Translations under genes and position numbers: made by a program | The notes under the pieces: model-generated | What the model was told of the DNA's origin: nothing | Seen by the model: the letters and a program-made list of their open reading frames with translations, nothing else | Database searches by the model: none | Assembly (NCBI GenBank): GCA_913058185.1 | Contig: CAJXQX010000006.1 | Coordinates: 20,370 to 84,369, forward strand | Direction of reading: 5' to 3' | Origin: an uncultured Verrucomicrobiota bacterium | GTDB lineage: Bacteria > Verrucomicrobiota > Verrucomicrobiia > Opitutales > Opitutaceae | DNA: 64,000 bases | Part shown: positions 1-8,794 of the stretch, one piece after another | How positions within the stretch are numbered: position 1 is the stretch's first letter | Layout: every line of letters starts with the position of its first letter

Positions 1-2
1 CC

Positions 3-527
3 CGGGCACTGCAACAGGGACACTTTGTGCTAAGATCCGGACTCCACAGTGGTCATTTCTTCCAATGCGCCCAGGTCTGCCAGGATATGGCCGCAGTCAC
101 TCGTCTGACTGAGTTGATGCTACCCACCCTCAACGCGTTCGAATTCGATACCGTGCTCGCCCCCGCTATGGGTGGCTTGGTCATTGGCCAAGAAGTCGCC
201 CGCCAAACGGGAAAACGTTACATTTTTGCCGAAAAAGTGGACGATCGGCTCGCGATTCGTCGGGGGTTCAAATTCTCCCCCGGTGAAAAAGTGTTGATCG
301 TAGAAGATGTGATCACGCGCGGTGGTCGAGTGCAGGAGGCATTGGACCTCATCGCTCAAGGCGGTGGGACTGCCGTAGCCGTCGCATTGCTGGTCGATCG
401 GAGCGAAGGAAAAGCCTCGTTCACCGTCCCTCACCTACCGCTGCTGCAAATGAGTTTCCCGACCTACGCGGCCGATAACTTACCCGCTGAGTTAGCGGCA
501 GTTCCGGTCTCGAAGCCGGGGAGCTAA
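3..527 (+). CDS. pyrE: Orotate phosphoribosyltransferase, 5' partial
   Basis: The frame is open to the left edge, so the N-terminus lies outside the window. The GTG at 27 is probably internal, because codons before it (RALQQGHFV) continue the family's usual lead-in to the SGLHS segment. The visible 174 residues contain the PRPP-binding signature VLIVEDVITRGGR at about nt 291-329 and, before it, the basic loop EKVDDRLAIRRGF. The enzyme transfers ribose phosphate from PRPP to orotate to give OMP in cytosolic pyrimidine synthesis. It converges on prs, which makes its co-substrate PRPP. The last bases of the gene are duplicated about 310 bp downstream. Identity is secure; the true start cannot be seen. 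Confidence 0.93.
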   Translation, partial: RALQQGHFVLRSGLHSGHFFQCAQVCQDMAAVTRLTELMLPTLNAFEFDTVLAPAMGGLVIGQEVARQTGKRYIFAEKVDDRLAIRRGFKFSPGEKVLIVEDVITRGGRVQEALDLIAQGGGTAVAVALLVDRSEGKASFTVPHLPLLQMSFPTYAADNLPAELAAVPVSKPGS

Positions 528-554
528 GGGCGACCGTTAAGGGATGTCGGGCGT
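497..554 (+). repeat. 58-bp direct repeat, copy 1 (pyrE 3' end)
   Basis: This copy spans the pyrE stop region and the bases just after it. It matches 809-866 at all but five of 58 positions, by eye. The copy lying inside the gene is presumably ancestral; the downstream one is a duplicate. Confidence 0.85.
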
Positions 555-742
555 TCCTCCTTCGCCAAGGCTTCGGCGGACAAGAAAAGGCCAGATGAAA
601 GGTGATACAGAACACGTTTGGGCTGCAAAAATGTCATCGAGCGCTCTGTTACCGCAGGTCGATTCGCCTTCCGCCAGCACGCGAAACTCACCACAGCAAG
701 ATGCGTTCGGCGCGGCGGTTTATGGTAGGGCGGTTTCGCCGA
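541..742 (+). repeat. Dispersed repeat, copy A (about 200 bp)
   Basis: This non-coding stretch shares a series of blocks, in the same order, with the minus strand of 56313-56481: ATGTCGGGC, GGCCAGATGA, GAGCGCTCTGTT, a block around CAGCACG/AACTCACC/CAGCAA, and GGTTTATGGTAGGGCGGT. It ends in a REP-like palindrome (GGGCGGTTTCGCCGAAACCGCC). The frame at 544-804 merely translates the repeat, giving a peptide with S-P-Q-Q and V-Y-G-R-A-V-S-P that also appears at the other copy. Confidence 0.75.
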
Positions 743-808
743 AACCGCCGGTTGCGGTGGGAGAGATGAAACAGCGCGCTCGGCGAGCACGCCCTACCTA
801 CTAGGCTA

Positions 809-866
809 GGCAGTTCCAGTCTCGAAACCAGGGAGCTAAGGACGGCCGTTAAGGGATGTCGGGCGT
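809..866 (+). repeat. 58-bp direct repeat, copy 2
   Basis: A near copy of 497-554 carrying the last codons of pyrE out of context. Together the two copies bracket the dispersed repeat, as expected if it entered through a local duplication. Confidence 0.85.
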
Positions 867-926
867 AAAGCCCGACCCACCCCCGAAAGGGTTACTTTAT
901 ATTCTGGTGGGACCGGCTTTACGCCC
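861..926. terminator. Inverted repeat between convergent pyrE and prs
   Basis: GGGCGTAAAGCC at 861-872 is perfectly complementary to GGCTTTACGCCC at 915-926, with a loop of about 42 nt. It sits between two convergent genes and could act as a two-way transcription stop, but it lacks a clean T-run and may simply be a REP-type element. Confidence 0.45.
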
Positions 927-953
927 GTCCGCCACTTACGGGTAAACCAGAAG

Positions 954-1907
954 CTAGAAGCCTTTTACTTTGAAGAGGCCGGTGATGCTTTCATTTTGGT
1001 GGATGCGCCTAATCGCTTCACCTAAAAGTGAGGCCACACTCAGCACCGTGATCGGCAATCCTTGAGGATCGACCGGGATCGAGTTGGTCGTAATCAACTC
1101 GTCAATGTATCCCAGTTTGAGTCGATCATAGGCCATCGGGCCCAAAAGCGCATGACTCACGGCCGCGCGCACACTGATCGCGCCATGCTCACGCATGGTC
1201 TTGGCGGCATTAACGAGCGTACCAGCGGTCTCGGTGATATCATCCACCAAGAGCACATTACGGCCTTCGACCTCACCGACTACATTGACTGATTCAACCG
1301 TCGTCGCACTGGTGCGTTTTTTCCACACCATGCCGAGTTCCGCTCCCATCAGGGTGGCATAGGCGGCAGCCATTTTCATGCCGCCAACATCGGGCGAAAC
1401 CACCACGAGGTTGTCGTTACGCATGTTGTTTTTCTCGACGTGGTCGAAAAAGACCGGTGAAGCGAAAAGATGATCCACTGGAATATCAAAGAAGCCCTGA
1501 ATCTGTTGGGCATGCAGATCCATCGTGAGAATCCGATTCGCGCCGGCTGCGACGATGAGATTGGCGACCAATTTAGCCGTGATCGGCACGCGGGGCTGAT
1601 CTTTACGATCCTGGCGCGCGTAACCGTAAAAAGGGAGGACGGCGGTGATACGGTGAGCTGACGCTCGACGGGCCGCATCGATCATAATCAGCAGCTCCAT
1701 CAGGTGATGGTTAGTCGGCGTGCAGGTCGACTGCATGATAAACACGTCCTGACCACGCACATTCTCGTTGATCTTCACGAACGACTCACCGTCGGGGAAG
1801 CTACTGACGGTGGCTTCACCTAGGGGCACGCCGATCGAGGCACACATTTCTTCGGCTAAGGGCCGATTCGAATTACCGGCGAAAATCTTCAGACTGGGAG
1901 CGGTCAT
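954..1907 (-). CDS. prs: Ribose-phosphate pyrophosphokinase
   Basis: A 317-residue protein, the normal length for class I PRPP synthetases. It makes PRPP from ribose 5-phosphate and ATP in the cytosol, feeding purine, pyrimidine, histidine, tryptophan and NAD synthesis. Visible motifs are the catalytic loop GYARQDRK (about 95-102), the metal-binding Asp-Leu-His at 130-132, and the PRPP/ribose-phosphate loop VLLVDDITETAGT (218-230). It lies 25 bp after lpxD on the same strand, so it may be the last gene of the envelope cluster, and it faces pyrE. The start ATG at 1907 gives the usual N-terminus leading into KIFAGNSN. Confidence 0.97.
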   Translation of the reverse strand: MTAPSLKIFAGNSNRPLAEEMCASIGVPLGEATVSSFPDGESFVKINENVRGQDVFIMQSTCTPTNHHLMELLIMIDAARRASAHRITAVLPFYGYARQDRKDQPRVPITAKLVANLIVAAGANRILTMDLHAQQIQGFFDIPVDHLFASPVFFDHVEKNNMRNDNLVVVSPDVGGMKMAAAYATLMGAELGMVWKKRTSATTVESVNVVGEVEGRNVLLVDDITETAGTLVNAAKTMREHGAISVRAAVSHALLGPMAYDRLKLGYIDELITTNSIPVDPQGLPITVLSVASLLGEAIRRIHQNESITGLFKVKGF

Positions 1908-1932
1908 TGGTTAGGGTATCGTGCCTGATCGT

Positions 1933-2991
1933 TCAATCGGCGGAAGTCTTTTTTAATATTTCGAGTTCACTAAAGAGTCCATCGACCTTTTTGAAGAGGT
2001 CTGGGAGGCGACGTTGGAGCACAACCAGACGCCGCTCCATGCGATAAGGCATGGCCGGCATACCGGAATATACCTTTCCGGGTTCGGAGATATTTGCCGT
2101 CAGACCACCTCGACCAGCGACTTGAGTGCCCTGGGCTACTCGAATGTGTCCGGCGGCTCCCGATTGGCCTCCCATGACAACGTAATCCTCGAGTGTGGTG
2201 CTACCCGCAATGCCTACTTGGGCGCACAGGATGCAGTGACGCCCCACGACTACGTTGTGAGCGACTTGGACCTGATTGTCTATTTTGGTGCCCTCGCCTA
2301 TCACGGTGCGACTGAATCGCGCCCGATCGAGCGTCGCATTCGCTCCGATTTCGACATCACTTTCGATCACAACGATTCCGATCTGCGGGACCTTGGCGTG
2401 TTTTCCCTCCACCACCTCGTAACCAAATCCGTCGGAGCCAACCACCACGCCACCATGTAAACGCACGCGATCGCCCAATTCACACGTCGTGGCCAAATGA
2501 GATCCCGCCGCGAGCCAACAATCTTGTCCGATCACAGCCCCTCGCCCGACAAAGACCTGGGCCTGCAAGTGAGTGCGTTCGCCAATGATCGCATCGGCTT
2601 CAACCACACAGAGCGGGCCTACCGTCGCCGAAGCTGCGATCTTGGCAGATTCGCTTACTACGGCACTGGGGTGAACTCCCGCCTCGGGCCGAGGCCAAAG
2701 GGATTGCTCGATGCGAGCGCAAATCTGAGCCAACGCGGCCGAAGGATTCTCCACCAACAAAAAGCACTGCCTCTCCGCGGGCTCACCTTCATGATCAAGG
2801 GGCAAGAGCAACACCGAGGCTTTGCTCTCCGTGACCTGAGCTCGATACTTGGGATTCCCTAAAAAGGATATGTCACCTGGCTCAGCATCTCCCAGCGCCG
2901 CGATCCTCGTAACCGTTAAAGATTCATCGCCGCGAATTTGCTGAGGCTGAACTATGGCCTTCAGCGCTGTGACCGTAAACGAGGTATCCAT
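1933..2991 (-). CDS. lpxD: UDP-3-O-acylglucosamine N-acyltransferase
   Basis: A 352-residue acyltransferase of lipid A synthesis that adds the N-linked hydroxyacyl chain from acyl-ACP to UDP-3-O-acylglucosamine. The N-terminal uridine-binding domain (about 1-100, with FLGNPKY) precedes a left-handed beta-helix of hexapeptide repeats (about 105-320). The catalytic His is His245 in the motif QVAHNVVVG. A C-terminal helical tail follows. The gene lies below ompH and bamA, a common outer-membrane biogenesis arrangement, but a terminator-like hairpin at 3045-3073 separates it from ompH, so it may also have its own promoter. Confidence 0.96.
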   Translation of the reverse strand: MDTSFTVTALKAIVQPQQIRGDESLTVTRIAALGDAEPGDISFLGNPKYRAQVTESKASVLLLPLDHEGEPAERQCFLLVENPSAALAQICARIEQSLWPRPEAGVHPSAVVSESAKIAASATVGPLCVVEADAIIGERTHLQAQVFVGRGAVIGQDCWLAAGSHLATTCELGDRVRLHGGVVVGSDGFGYEVVEGKHAKVPQIGIVVIESDVEIGANATLDRARFSRTVIGEGTKIDNQVQVAHNVVVGRHCILCAQVGIAGSTTLEDYVVMGGQSGAAGHIRVAQGTQVAGRGGLTANISEPGKVYSGMPAMPYRMERRLVVLQRRLPDLFKKVDGLFSELEILKKTSAD

Positions 2992-3044
2992 TGTTATGGG
3001 GGATGGAGATCAGGAGGAACGCTGGCAATCCGTCATTGGATAAC

Positions 3045-3073
3045 AAAAAGCCCCGCCGAATCGGCGAGGCTTT
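3045..3073 (-). terminator. Rho-independent terminator after ompH
   Basis: Read on the minus strand, AAAGCCTCGCCG and CGGCGGGGCTTT form a GC-rich hairpin followed by T residues, directly after the ompH stop. Confidence 0.8.
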
Positions 3074-3096
3074 GAAAATTAAATTTTAACTTCAGC

Positions 3097-3753
3097 TTAG
3101 TTGCTAGGGAACGCGACGGTTGGCGTATCGCCACCTTCCGTGCTGGCTGGGCCAGCAACCGGAGCGTCAGGAGCGTCGGCTGGCTTATTCTCATCGATCT
3201 TAGCGAGAACGGCGTCAGTGATCTCGAGGCTGTCTTCAGCAAAGAGCACGGCTGGCATTCCGAGTAGGGATGGGCCCGACTTGTCGAACAACAAGGTGAT
3301 GCCTTGGCGTTTGGCGATCTCTTGAGCGACTTGGGAAATTTCATCCATGAGCAAGGTGCGGAAGTTCATGATACGCTGCTGGAGCGATTCGCGGCTGTTG
3401 GTCACAAGCGCGTTCATTTCCTGCTGCTTCTGCTGCATCTCTTGAACCTTAGTGCGGGCTTCGAGCTCGATTCCAGCTTTGGCCTCATCCTTGAGAACAG
3501 GATTATTGAGCTGTTCGGCGAGACTCTGAGCTGCTTGTTGCAATTCCAGTCCTTGGCCATTGAGGCGTTCGATTTCGGATTGCACACGCGCCTGCTCTTC
3601 TTGGAAGACCAGATTCTTCTCGGCCGTCTTATAGTGGGCGTCGAAAAGACGGGCCATGTCTACGACACCGACCTTTAGCGATTGAGCCGATCCTGCTGCT
3701 GCGGTTAAAGCGAGAGCGAGGATAGCGATGAGGGGTTTCAAATTACTCTTCAT
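3097..3753 (-). CDS. OmpH/Skp family periplasmic chaperone
   Basis: A 218-residue exported protein. Residues 1-23 form a signal peptide (Lys-containing start, hydrophobic core IAILALALTAAAG, A-x-A-type cleavage near SAQ). The mature part starts with the family's VGVVDMARLF strand and continues as a long Gln/Glu/Lys-rich coiled coil (about 40-130), the tentacle helices that hold unfolded outer-membrane proteins. The tail (about 190-218) is Pro/Ala/Asp-rich and probably disordered. It sits 27 bp after bamA, the usual partner in outer-membrane protein assembly. Confidence 0.92.
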   Translation of the reverse strand: MKSNLKPLIAILALALTAAAGSAQSLKVGVVDMARLFDAHYKTAEKNLVFQEEQARVQSEIERLNGQGLELQQAAQSLAEQLNNPVLKDEAKAGIELEARTKVQEMQQKQQEMNALVTNSRESLQQRIMNFRTLLMDEISQVAQEIAKRQGITLLFDKSGPSLLGMPAVLFAEDSLEITDAVLAKIDENKPADAPDAPVAGPASTEGGDTPTVAFPSN

Positions 3754-3780
3754 GATTGGTAAAAGGGTTAGACTACTAAA

Positions 3781-6138
3781 TTAGAAGCGGGTGCCGAAGG
3801 AAAAATTAAACTGATTTCCTTCATCATTATCACCGTCAGACGTGAGAGGAATACCAAAATCGAGACTTAGTGGCGCACCTCCAACAAAGAGACGTAAGCC
3901 GACACCGAAGTTGTCGTTGTATTGCGAGGGGTTCAAATCGAACGCGTCTGCGTTGACGAATCCAGCATCATAGAAAATCGCGAATCGAATCGGTGCGACA
4001 ACATCGGCGGTATACTCCAGCGTCAGCATACCGTAGGAATTACCACCAATGGGCTCCAGATTGATACTATCCTTCGGTCCAACTTCGCGGAACTCGAACC
4101 CGCGCAGGGTGTAAGGACCACCGAGAAAGAACTTCTCGAAGAACGGCACATCACTACTATCGCCATAGGCATCTGCGACGCCGGCGCGTAGGATAACCGA
4201 AAGCACCTGGGATTGGAACTCGAAGAGCGGATACCACTGCGCACCGCGGAATTCCAACTTAAAGTAATCTGCATCGCCGGCGAACACTCCACCAGCTAGG
4301 TCAGTGCGAAGTTCAACGCGATTGCCACGGGTGGTATTGATAATCTTATCGCGCGTATCGCGCTCGAGAACAAATCCAAGTTTCGAGATGGCCTGCTCGC
4401 CTGCCAGAGAGCGGATAACCGCGGGAGCACTCGGCGCAATGTCGGTGATCTCAACGACCTGGTAGGAGTAGGACAGCTGCCCGTTAACCAATTCGAAGAG
4501 GCGTTTCCGCATGAAAACCTCACCACCCGTGCGGATTTCACTGTAGATCGCGCTGTTAAAGTCAGACGAGGTGCGGAAGAGTGTGAAGCCGGTCGAAAGA
4601 CGTTTCTCGAACAACCAAGGCTCCTCAAACGAAAGCACCACTTCACTGGACTGGTCGCCCAATTGCATCCGCAGTCGGAATTTTTGCCCGTCACCCTGAA
4701 ACAAGGAGCGACGATTGAAGATATCAAAATTCGATTGGCTGAACTCCGCGAAGATCACCGCACGTTCGAGCGAGCTGAAACCAGCTCCAAAGGTCAGATT
4801 ACCGGTGCGGCCTTCCTGAACCGCTACCTTGAGGTTACGGCGTCCGGGGATGTTGGTTGATTCAGGGGCGACATTAACATCTTCGAAGAATCGGGTGTTA
4901 TCCAAACGGAGTTTGGAAATCTCCATCCGATTCATGTCGAAGGTCTCTCCCGGACCGAGCACGAGCTCGCGCAGAATTACGATGCTTTTGGTCTTATCGT
5001 TGCCTTCAATGCGGATCGATTCGACGTCGTAAGGAATATCTTCGTCGATGATGTATTTTAAATCGATATCACCGGTGTCGAGATTCGGGATCCGAAGCAG
5101 GGTCACCCGGGCATCGAGATGGCCTCCTCGGCCGTAGAATTCCTCAATTGTCTGAGCATCTTCATCGAGCTTCTCGGGCGAGAAAATCATGCCAGATTGT
5201 TGGCGCAGAGCGAAACGCAGCAGCTGTCCGGGAATTTTCTCCGATCCGGAGAGATCAATCTTACCAATTCGGTATTGGCGTCCTTCCTCGAGGTGAATGA
5301 TGAGGTGGAGCTGTCCGGGTTGAGGGTAGTTATACTCAATCTTCTCCGGAGGAATCGAGATATCCAAATAGCCCTCTTCACGGTAATAATCCCGCAGGAG
5401 ATCAAGATCGTCTTCAAACTCGTCGTCTTTGAAGCGGCCAGTCCCAATCAGCCAAGACCAGAGGACATATTTCTTGGTCTCCATAACCTTACGCAGTTTG
5501 CGCTCCTTGATACTATCGTTACCGACAAAAGTGATGCTCTTGACCTTAACCCGATCACCCTCGCGGATGTGGAATACGATCGTGCCAAAGCCGGTCGAGC
5601 GGTCACGTTCGATTTCGTAATAGATCGAAACCCGATTGTAGCCCTTCTTCTGGTAATACTCGCGAATCTTTTCCGAGTCTTCTTTAACCTGACGTTCGTC
5701 GAGGATGAGATTTTCCGCCGTCACGATCTCTTTCTGCAGGCGCCGGTCCTTCATGTTATCGTTGCCTTCGAAGATAACCGCCAGGACCCGGTAGCGAGGG
5801 GTGAGCTCGAAGAGGAGATTCACATTCCCATTGGGAAGGGTCTCTCGCTTGACCTCGATAAACTCGAATAAGCCCGTCCGGTAAAGAGATCGGATATCAC
5901 GATCAATCGAGACCTCATCGAGCGCGTCGTCCTCTCGGACCTGCATGTTGGCTCGAACGACCTGTTTACTGACATTGGTCGCGCCCAAAAACTGGAGCTC
6001 CACGTTCTCAACAATAGGCGCGCCGGCGGGCGAGCCAAAGGCTTGGGCAAGCGCAGACGAGCAGCTCCCGGAAAGCAGGGCTGCAATTGCGATGATACGG
6101 ACGATCCGCGACAGCGGACTACGGTGTGTGATTTTCAA
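3781..6138 (-). CDS. bamA: Outer membrane protein assembly factor BamA
   Basis: A 785-residue Omp85 protein that inserts beta-barrel proteins into the outer membrane. It has an N-terminal signal peptide (hydrophobic stretch IIAIAALLSG, Ala-Gln-Ala near 31), five POTRA domains over roughly residues 40-425, and a C-terminal 16-strand barrel. Barrel landmarks are LRGFEFREVG, carrying the conserved RGF of loop 6, and a final strand ending FSFGTRF with the terminal Phe recognised by the assembly machinery. The start overlaps the end of dnaB by 20 nt and ompH follows, so translation may be coupled. Identity is clear; a long opposite-strand frame at 5119-5871 is a shadow. Confidence 0.97.
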   Translation of the reverse strand: MKITHRSPLSRIVRIIAIAALLSGSCSSALAQAFGSPAGAPIVENVELQFLGATNVSKQVVRANMQVREDDALDEVSIDRDIRSLYRTGLFEFIEVKRETLPNGNVNLLFELTPRYRVLAVIFEGNDNMKDRRLQKEIVTAENLILDERQVKEDSEKIREYYQKKGYNRVSIYYEIERDRSTGFGTIVFHIREGDRVKVKSITFVGNDSIKERKLRKVMETKKYVLWSWLIGTGRFKDDEFEDDLDLLRDYYREEGYLDISIPPEKIEYNYPQPGQLHLIIHLEEGRQYRIGKIDLSGSEKIPGQLLRFALRQQSGMIFSPEKLDEDAQTIEEFYGRGGHLDARVTLLRIPNLDTGDIDLKYIIDEDIPYDVESIRIEGNDKTKSIVILRELVLGPGETFDMNRMEISKLRLDNTRFFEDVNVAPESTNIPGRRNLKVAVQEGRTGNLTFGAGFSSLERAVIFAEFSQSNFDIFNRRSLFQGDGQKFRLRMQLGDQSSEVVLSFEEPWLFEKRLSTGFTLFRTSSDFNSAIYSEIRTGGEVFMRKRLFELVNGQLSYSYQVVEITDIAPSAPAVIRSLAGEQAISKLGFVLERDTRDKIINTTRGNRVELRTDLAGGVFAGDADYFKLEFRGAQWYPLFEFQSQVLSVILRAGVADAYGDSSDVPFFEKFFLGGPYTLRGFEFREVGPKDSINLEPIGGNSYGMLTLEYTADVVAPIRFAIFYDAGFVNADAFDLNPSQYNDNFGVGLRLFVGGAPLSLDFGIPLTSDGDNDEGNQFNFSFGTRF

Positions 6139-7552
6139 AACGAGTGATGTCTCGGAGGAACGTAAGCTTCAATTCTCCTACCGGTCCGTTTCGTTGCTTG
6201 GCAACGATTAAGTCGGCGGAGTCGGCTGCGACTTGGAATTTTTCATCCGCATCGCGCGGACGAGCGAGCATTAAGACGACGTCGGCATCCTGCTCGATTG
6301 AGCCGGATTCACGTAGATCGGAGAGTTTGGGCGCACGGTTTTCTTTTTCCGCGGCACGGTTTAGCTGACTGAGCACGAGCACAGGGACATCCAATTCCTT
6401 GGCCAGTGCCTTCAAACCTCGAGAAATTTCCGCAACCTGCTGTTCGCGGGGAGTCTTAGGGTCGGTTGCGCTGAGTAACTGGAGGTAATCCACGATTATA
6501 AAACCCAGGGGATGACGGGCAGCTAGTCGACGCGTCTTCGCACGTAACTCCATTATAGTCAATTGACTAGAGTCATCGATAAAGATCGGAGATTTGGATA
6601 ATTCGTCGGCCGCCGTGACGAGATCTTTGTATTCGTCGCCTCCGGGGCGCACGAAACCTTCCCGTAGTTTTTTCATGTTCACCCTGCCCCGTGAGCAAAG
6701 CATACGCATGCCGAGCTGAGCAGCACTCATTTCGAGTGAAAACACCAGCGTGGCGGCCGGCTCACCTCGACGAGGCAATGCGGCGGACTCCGCGATGTTG
6801 AGCGCCAGAGAAGTCTTACCCATGGAAGGTCGGGCAGCCAAAATGATCATTTCGGCCTTTTGGAACCCATAAGTCATGGCATCGAGTTCCTTGAACCCCG
6901 ATGAAATCCCGGTGATCTCGCCCTTGTGGTGCATCATCTTGTCGATGACGACCCAGGCCTCCTTCGCTGTTTCCTTCATCGAGCGAGCTCCATCGCTCAC
7001 CCGATCTTGAGTGACCGTAAAGATATCCTGCTCCAGCTTGTCGACGAACTCCTCGAGCCCGCCTTGATAGGCAAAACACTGCTCGACCGTCGACGTGCCG
7101 ACCTTGATGAGTTCGCGCAACATGTAGAGCTCGCGCACTTTCTCGAGAAAGTAGTCGGTCTGGGCGGTCGTCGGGATGCGGCCACTGACCTGCATCAAAT
7201 AAGCCACGCCACCGATCTCTTCCAACTGACCGGTGGTCTTAAGCTCCTCGGCCAATACTTCAATGGCAACGGGCGGAGCTTTTTGATAGAGCTCGATGAG
7301 CTTCTCATAAACGATCCGATTTGCCGCGACGTAGAAGGCCGCGGGGGGAAGTTTTTTCTCCAAACATTTCGCGATCGAATCCGAGCCATCCAACAAACAG
7401 CACGAGAGCAAATACTCCTCGGCTTCGACGGAATGTGGTGGCTGGCGGCCAATGCTCGGAGCATCCGTCATCGCCCCATTTCCACCGTTGGCAGAAGGGT
7501 TACGATTTCGACGAGAGTCGTTGCGGAAATCTGGAGGGGATTGATCCATCAA
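6119..7552 (-). CDS. dnaB: Replicative DNA helicase DnaB
   Basis: A 477-residue hexameric 5'-3' helicase that unwinds DNA at the fork. After about 30 poorly conserved Asn/Arg-rich residues come the N-terminal collar domain (about 38-140), a linker, and the RecA-like ATPase with Walker A in AARPSMGKTS (239-248), Walker B in FIIVDYLQLL, and the downstream ESGSIEQDADVV and AKQRNGPVG segments typical of DnaB. It follows rplI as in many bacteria, but a strong terminator (7667-7700) lies between them, so dnaB-bamA-ompH is probably a separate transcription unit. Confidence 0.97.
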   Translation of the reverse strand: MMDQSPPDFRNDSRRNRNPSANGGNGAMTDAPSIGRQPPHSVEAEEYLLSCCLLDGSDSIAKCLEKKLPPAAFYVAANRIVYEKLIELYQKAPPVAIEVLAEELKTTGQLEEIGGVAYLMQVSGRIPTTAQTDYFLEKVRELYMLRELIKVGTSTVEQCFAYQGGLEEFVDKLEQDIFTVTQDRVSDGARSMKETAKEAWVVIDKMMHHKGEITGISSGFKELDAMTYGFQKAEMIILAARPSMGKTSLALNIAESAALPRRGEPAATLVFSLEMSAAQLGMRMLCSRGRVNMKKLREGFVRPGGDEYKDLVTAADELSKSPIFIDDSSQLTIMELRAKTRRLAARHPLGFIIVDYLQLLSATDPKTPREQQVAEISRGLKALAKELDVPVLVLSQLNRAAEKENRAPKLSDLRESGSIEQDADVVLMLARPRDADEKFQVAADSADLIVAKQRNGPVGELKLTFLRDITRFENHTP

Positions 7553-7666
7553 GAGGAAACACTGATCGGAAGGATGCTGATCGACATTAGCAATCGGAGA
7601 CCGGCGGAATCGGGGGAAAACTTGTTCCAGTTATTCACATCCCGGCAGGTCGAACGACGTAGATAC

Positions 7667-7700
7667 AAAAACAGCCGCGGATTTAAGATCCGCGGCTGTT
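7667..7700 (-). terminator. Rho-independent terminator after rplI
   Basis: On the minus strand, AACAGCCGCGGAT pairs with ATCCGCGGCTGTT, followed by a T-run. It ends the rplY-pth-rpsF-ssb-rplI unit. Confidence 0.88.
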
Positions 7701-7722
7701 CGCAAAAGGGATGTTAGATGAA

Positions 7723-8220
7723 TCAGGATTCGCTCGCTGCGGCCTCTTCTTCGGACTCTTCGATCGGATTTTCCGAAACGACGTCGAATGAGACTTCCAC
7801 GCTGACGTCAGCGTGTAGCTTAATCTTGGAAGTGTGGTTACCCAACGCCTTCACCGGAGTGTAGAGGTGGACCTTCTTCTTATCGATTTCGATGCCCGCT
7901 TCGAGGATCTTCGCGTGGAGATCGGCGGCGGTGATCGCACCGAACATCTTACCGCCCTCACCCGTTTGCACGGCGAACGCGAGAGAAAGGGCTCCGAGCT
8001 TCTTGGCGAGCTCTTGAGCACCGTTTAATTCGGCTGCTTCACGCTCAGCGCGACGCTTGCACAGGGCATCGACACGCTTGCGATTGGCGACGGTCATGGG
8101 TGCGGCAAGTCCCCGGGGAAGGAGAAAATTGCGAGCATAACCGGCGCGGACTTTGACTTGGTCACCTTCGCCGCCGAGACCATCGACGGGTTGGAGGAGG
8201 AGAATTTCAGTGTTGGCCAT
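7723..8220 (-). CDS. rplI: 50S ribosomal protein L9
   Basis: A 165-residue ribosomal protein. The N-terminal domain carries the bL9 signature (VDGLGGEGDQVKVRAGYARNF, residues 13-33), followed by the long connecting helix rich in Lys, Arg and Glu, and the C-terminal rRNA-binding domain. A short acidic tail (SEEEAAASES) extends past the usual end. bL9 binds domain V of 23S rRNA near the L1 stalk. It lies 58 bp after ssb. The rpsR gene that many bacteria place between ssb and rplI is absent here. Confidence 0.97.
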   Translation of the reverse strand: MANTEILLLQPVDGLGGEGDQVKVRAGYARNFLLPRGLAAPMTVANRKRVDALCKRRAEREAAELNGAQELAKKLGALSLAFAVQTGEGGKMFGAITAADLHAKILEAGIEIDKKKVHLYTPVKALGNHTSKIKLHADVSVEVSFDVVSENPIEESEEEAAASES

Positions 8221-8278
8221 GGAATAGAATGATTTGGCGATTCAGTTTGATTATAGAAATGAGAGGTGACGAAACGGC

Positions 8279-8761
8279 CTAGAATGGCACGTCTTCATCG
8301 AGGTTGTCTTCAGCAGCCGCAGCGGGCGCTGGATTTGGCTGACGCGGAGGCGGAGAATTCCGTTCCGGCGAGCCACCACTAACAGGTGCGTCAGAGGGAG
8401 GAGCACCGCCACCGCCTTGATCGTCACCGCGGCTACCAATAAATTGGAAGTTCTCGAGGACGACAGACAGACGATTGCGCTTTTGACCGGTGGTTTTGTC
8501 TTCCCAGGAGTCAAACCGGAGGCGGCCTTCAACGAAGAGCGGACGACCTTTGGTGCAATACTTGGAAATGACTTCGCCTTGGCGGCCCCATGCTTCCACG
8601 TCGATAAACGTGGTCTCTTCGCGCTGCTGACCGGCGCCGTCTTTAAACGTGCGGTTAACCGCCAGACCGAACTGGCAGATAGACGAACCCTTAGGCGTGA
8701 CCCGGAGTTCCGGGTCGCGAGTGAGGTTTCCGATGAGGAGGACGCGATTTAGATTGGCCAT
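8279..8761 (-). CDS. ssb: Single-stranded DNA-binding protein
   Basis: A 160-residue protein with an N-terminal OB fold (MANLNRVLLIGNLTRDPELR, then WGRQGEVISKYCTKGRPLFVEGRL), a Gly/Pro/Ala-rich disordered linker (about 115-148) and the acidic tip DEDVPF that recruits replication and repair partners. It coats single-stranded DNA as a homotetramer. It sits between rpsF and rplI, the classic rpsF-ssb arrangement. Confidence 0.97.
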   Translation of the reverse strand: MANLNRVLLIGNLTRDPELRVTPKGSSICQFGLAVNRTFKDGAGQQREETTFIDVEAWGRQGEVISKYCTKGRPLFVEGRLRFDSWEDKTTGQKRNRLSVVLENFQFIGSRGDDQGGGGAPPSDAPVSGGSPERNSPPPRQPNPAPAAAAEDNLDEDVPF

Positions 8762-8794
8762 GGGGTTTGGACGACCGAGATCAAGAGACAGCGA

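Noticed and set aside
544..804. 86-residue frame after pyrE sharing a peptide with a frame at 56293-56628
   Set aside because: The similarity comes from a dispersed DNA repeat; the frames differ in start and end and lack ribosome-binding sites.
5119..5871. 250-codon open frame opposite to bamA
   Set aside because: It lies wholly within the POTRA region of an unmistakable BamA and shows no domain of its own.
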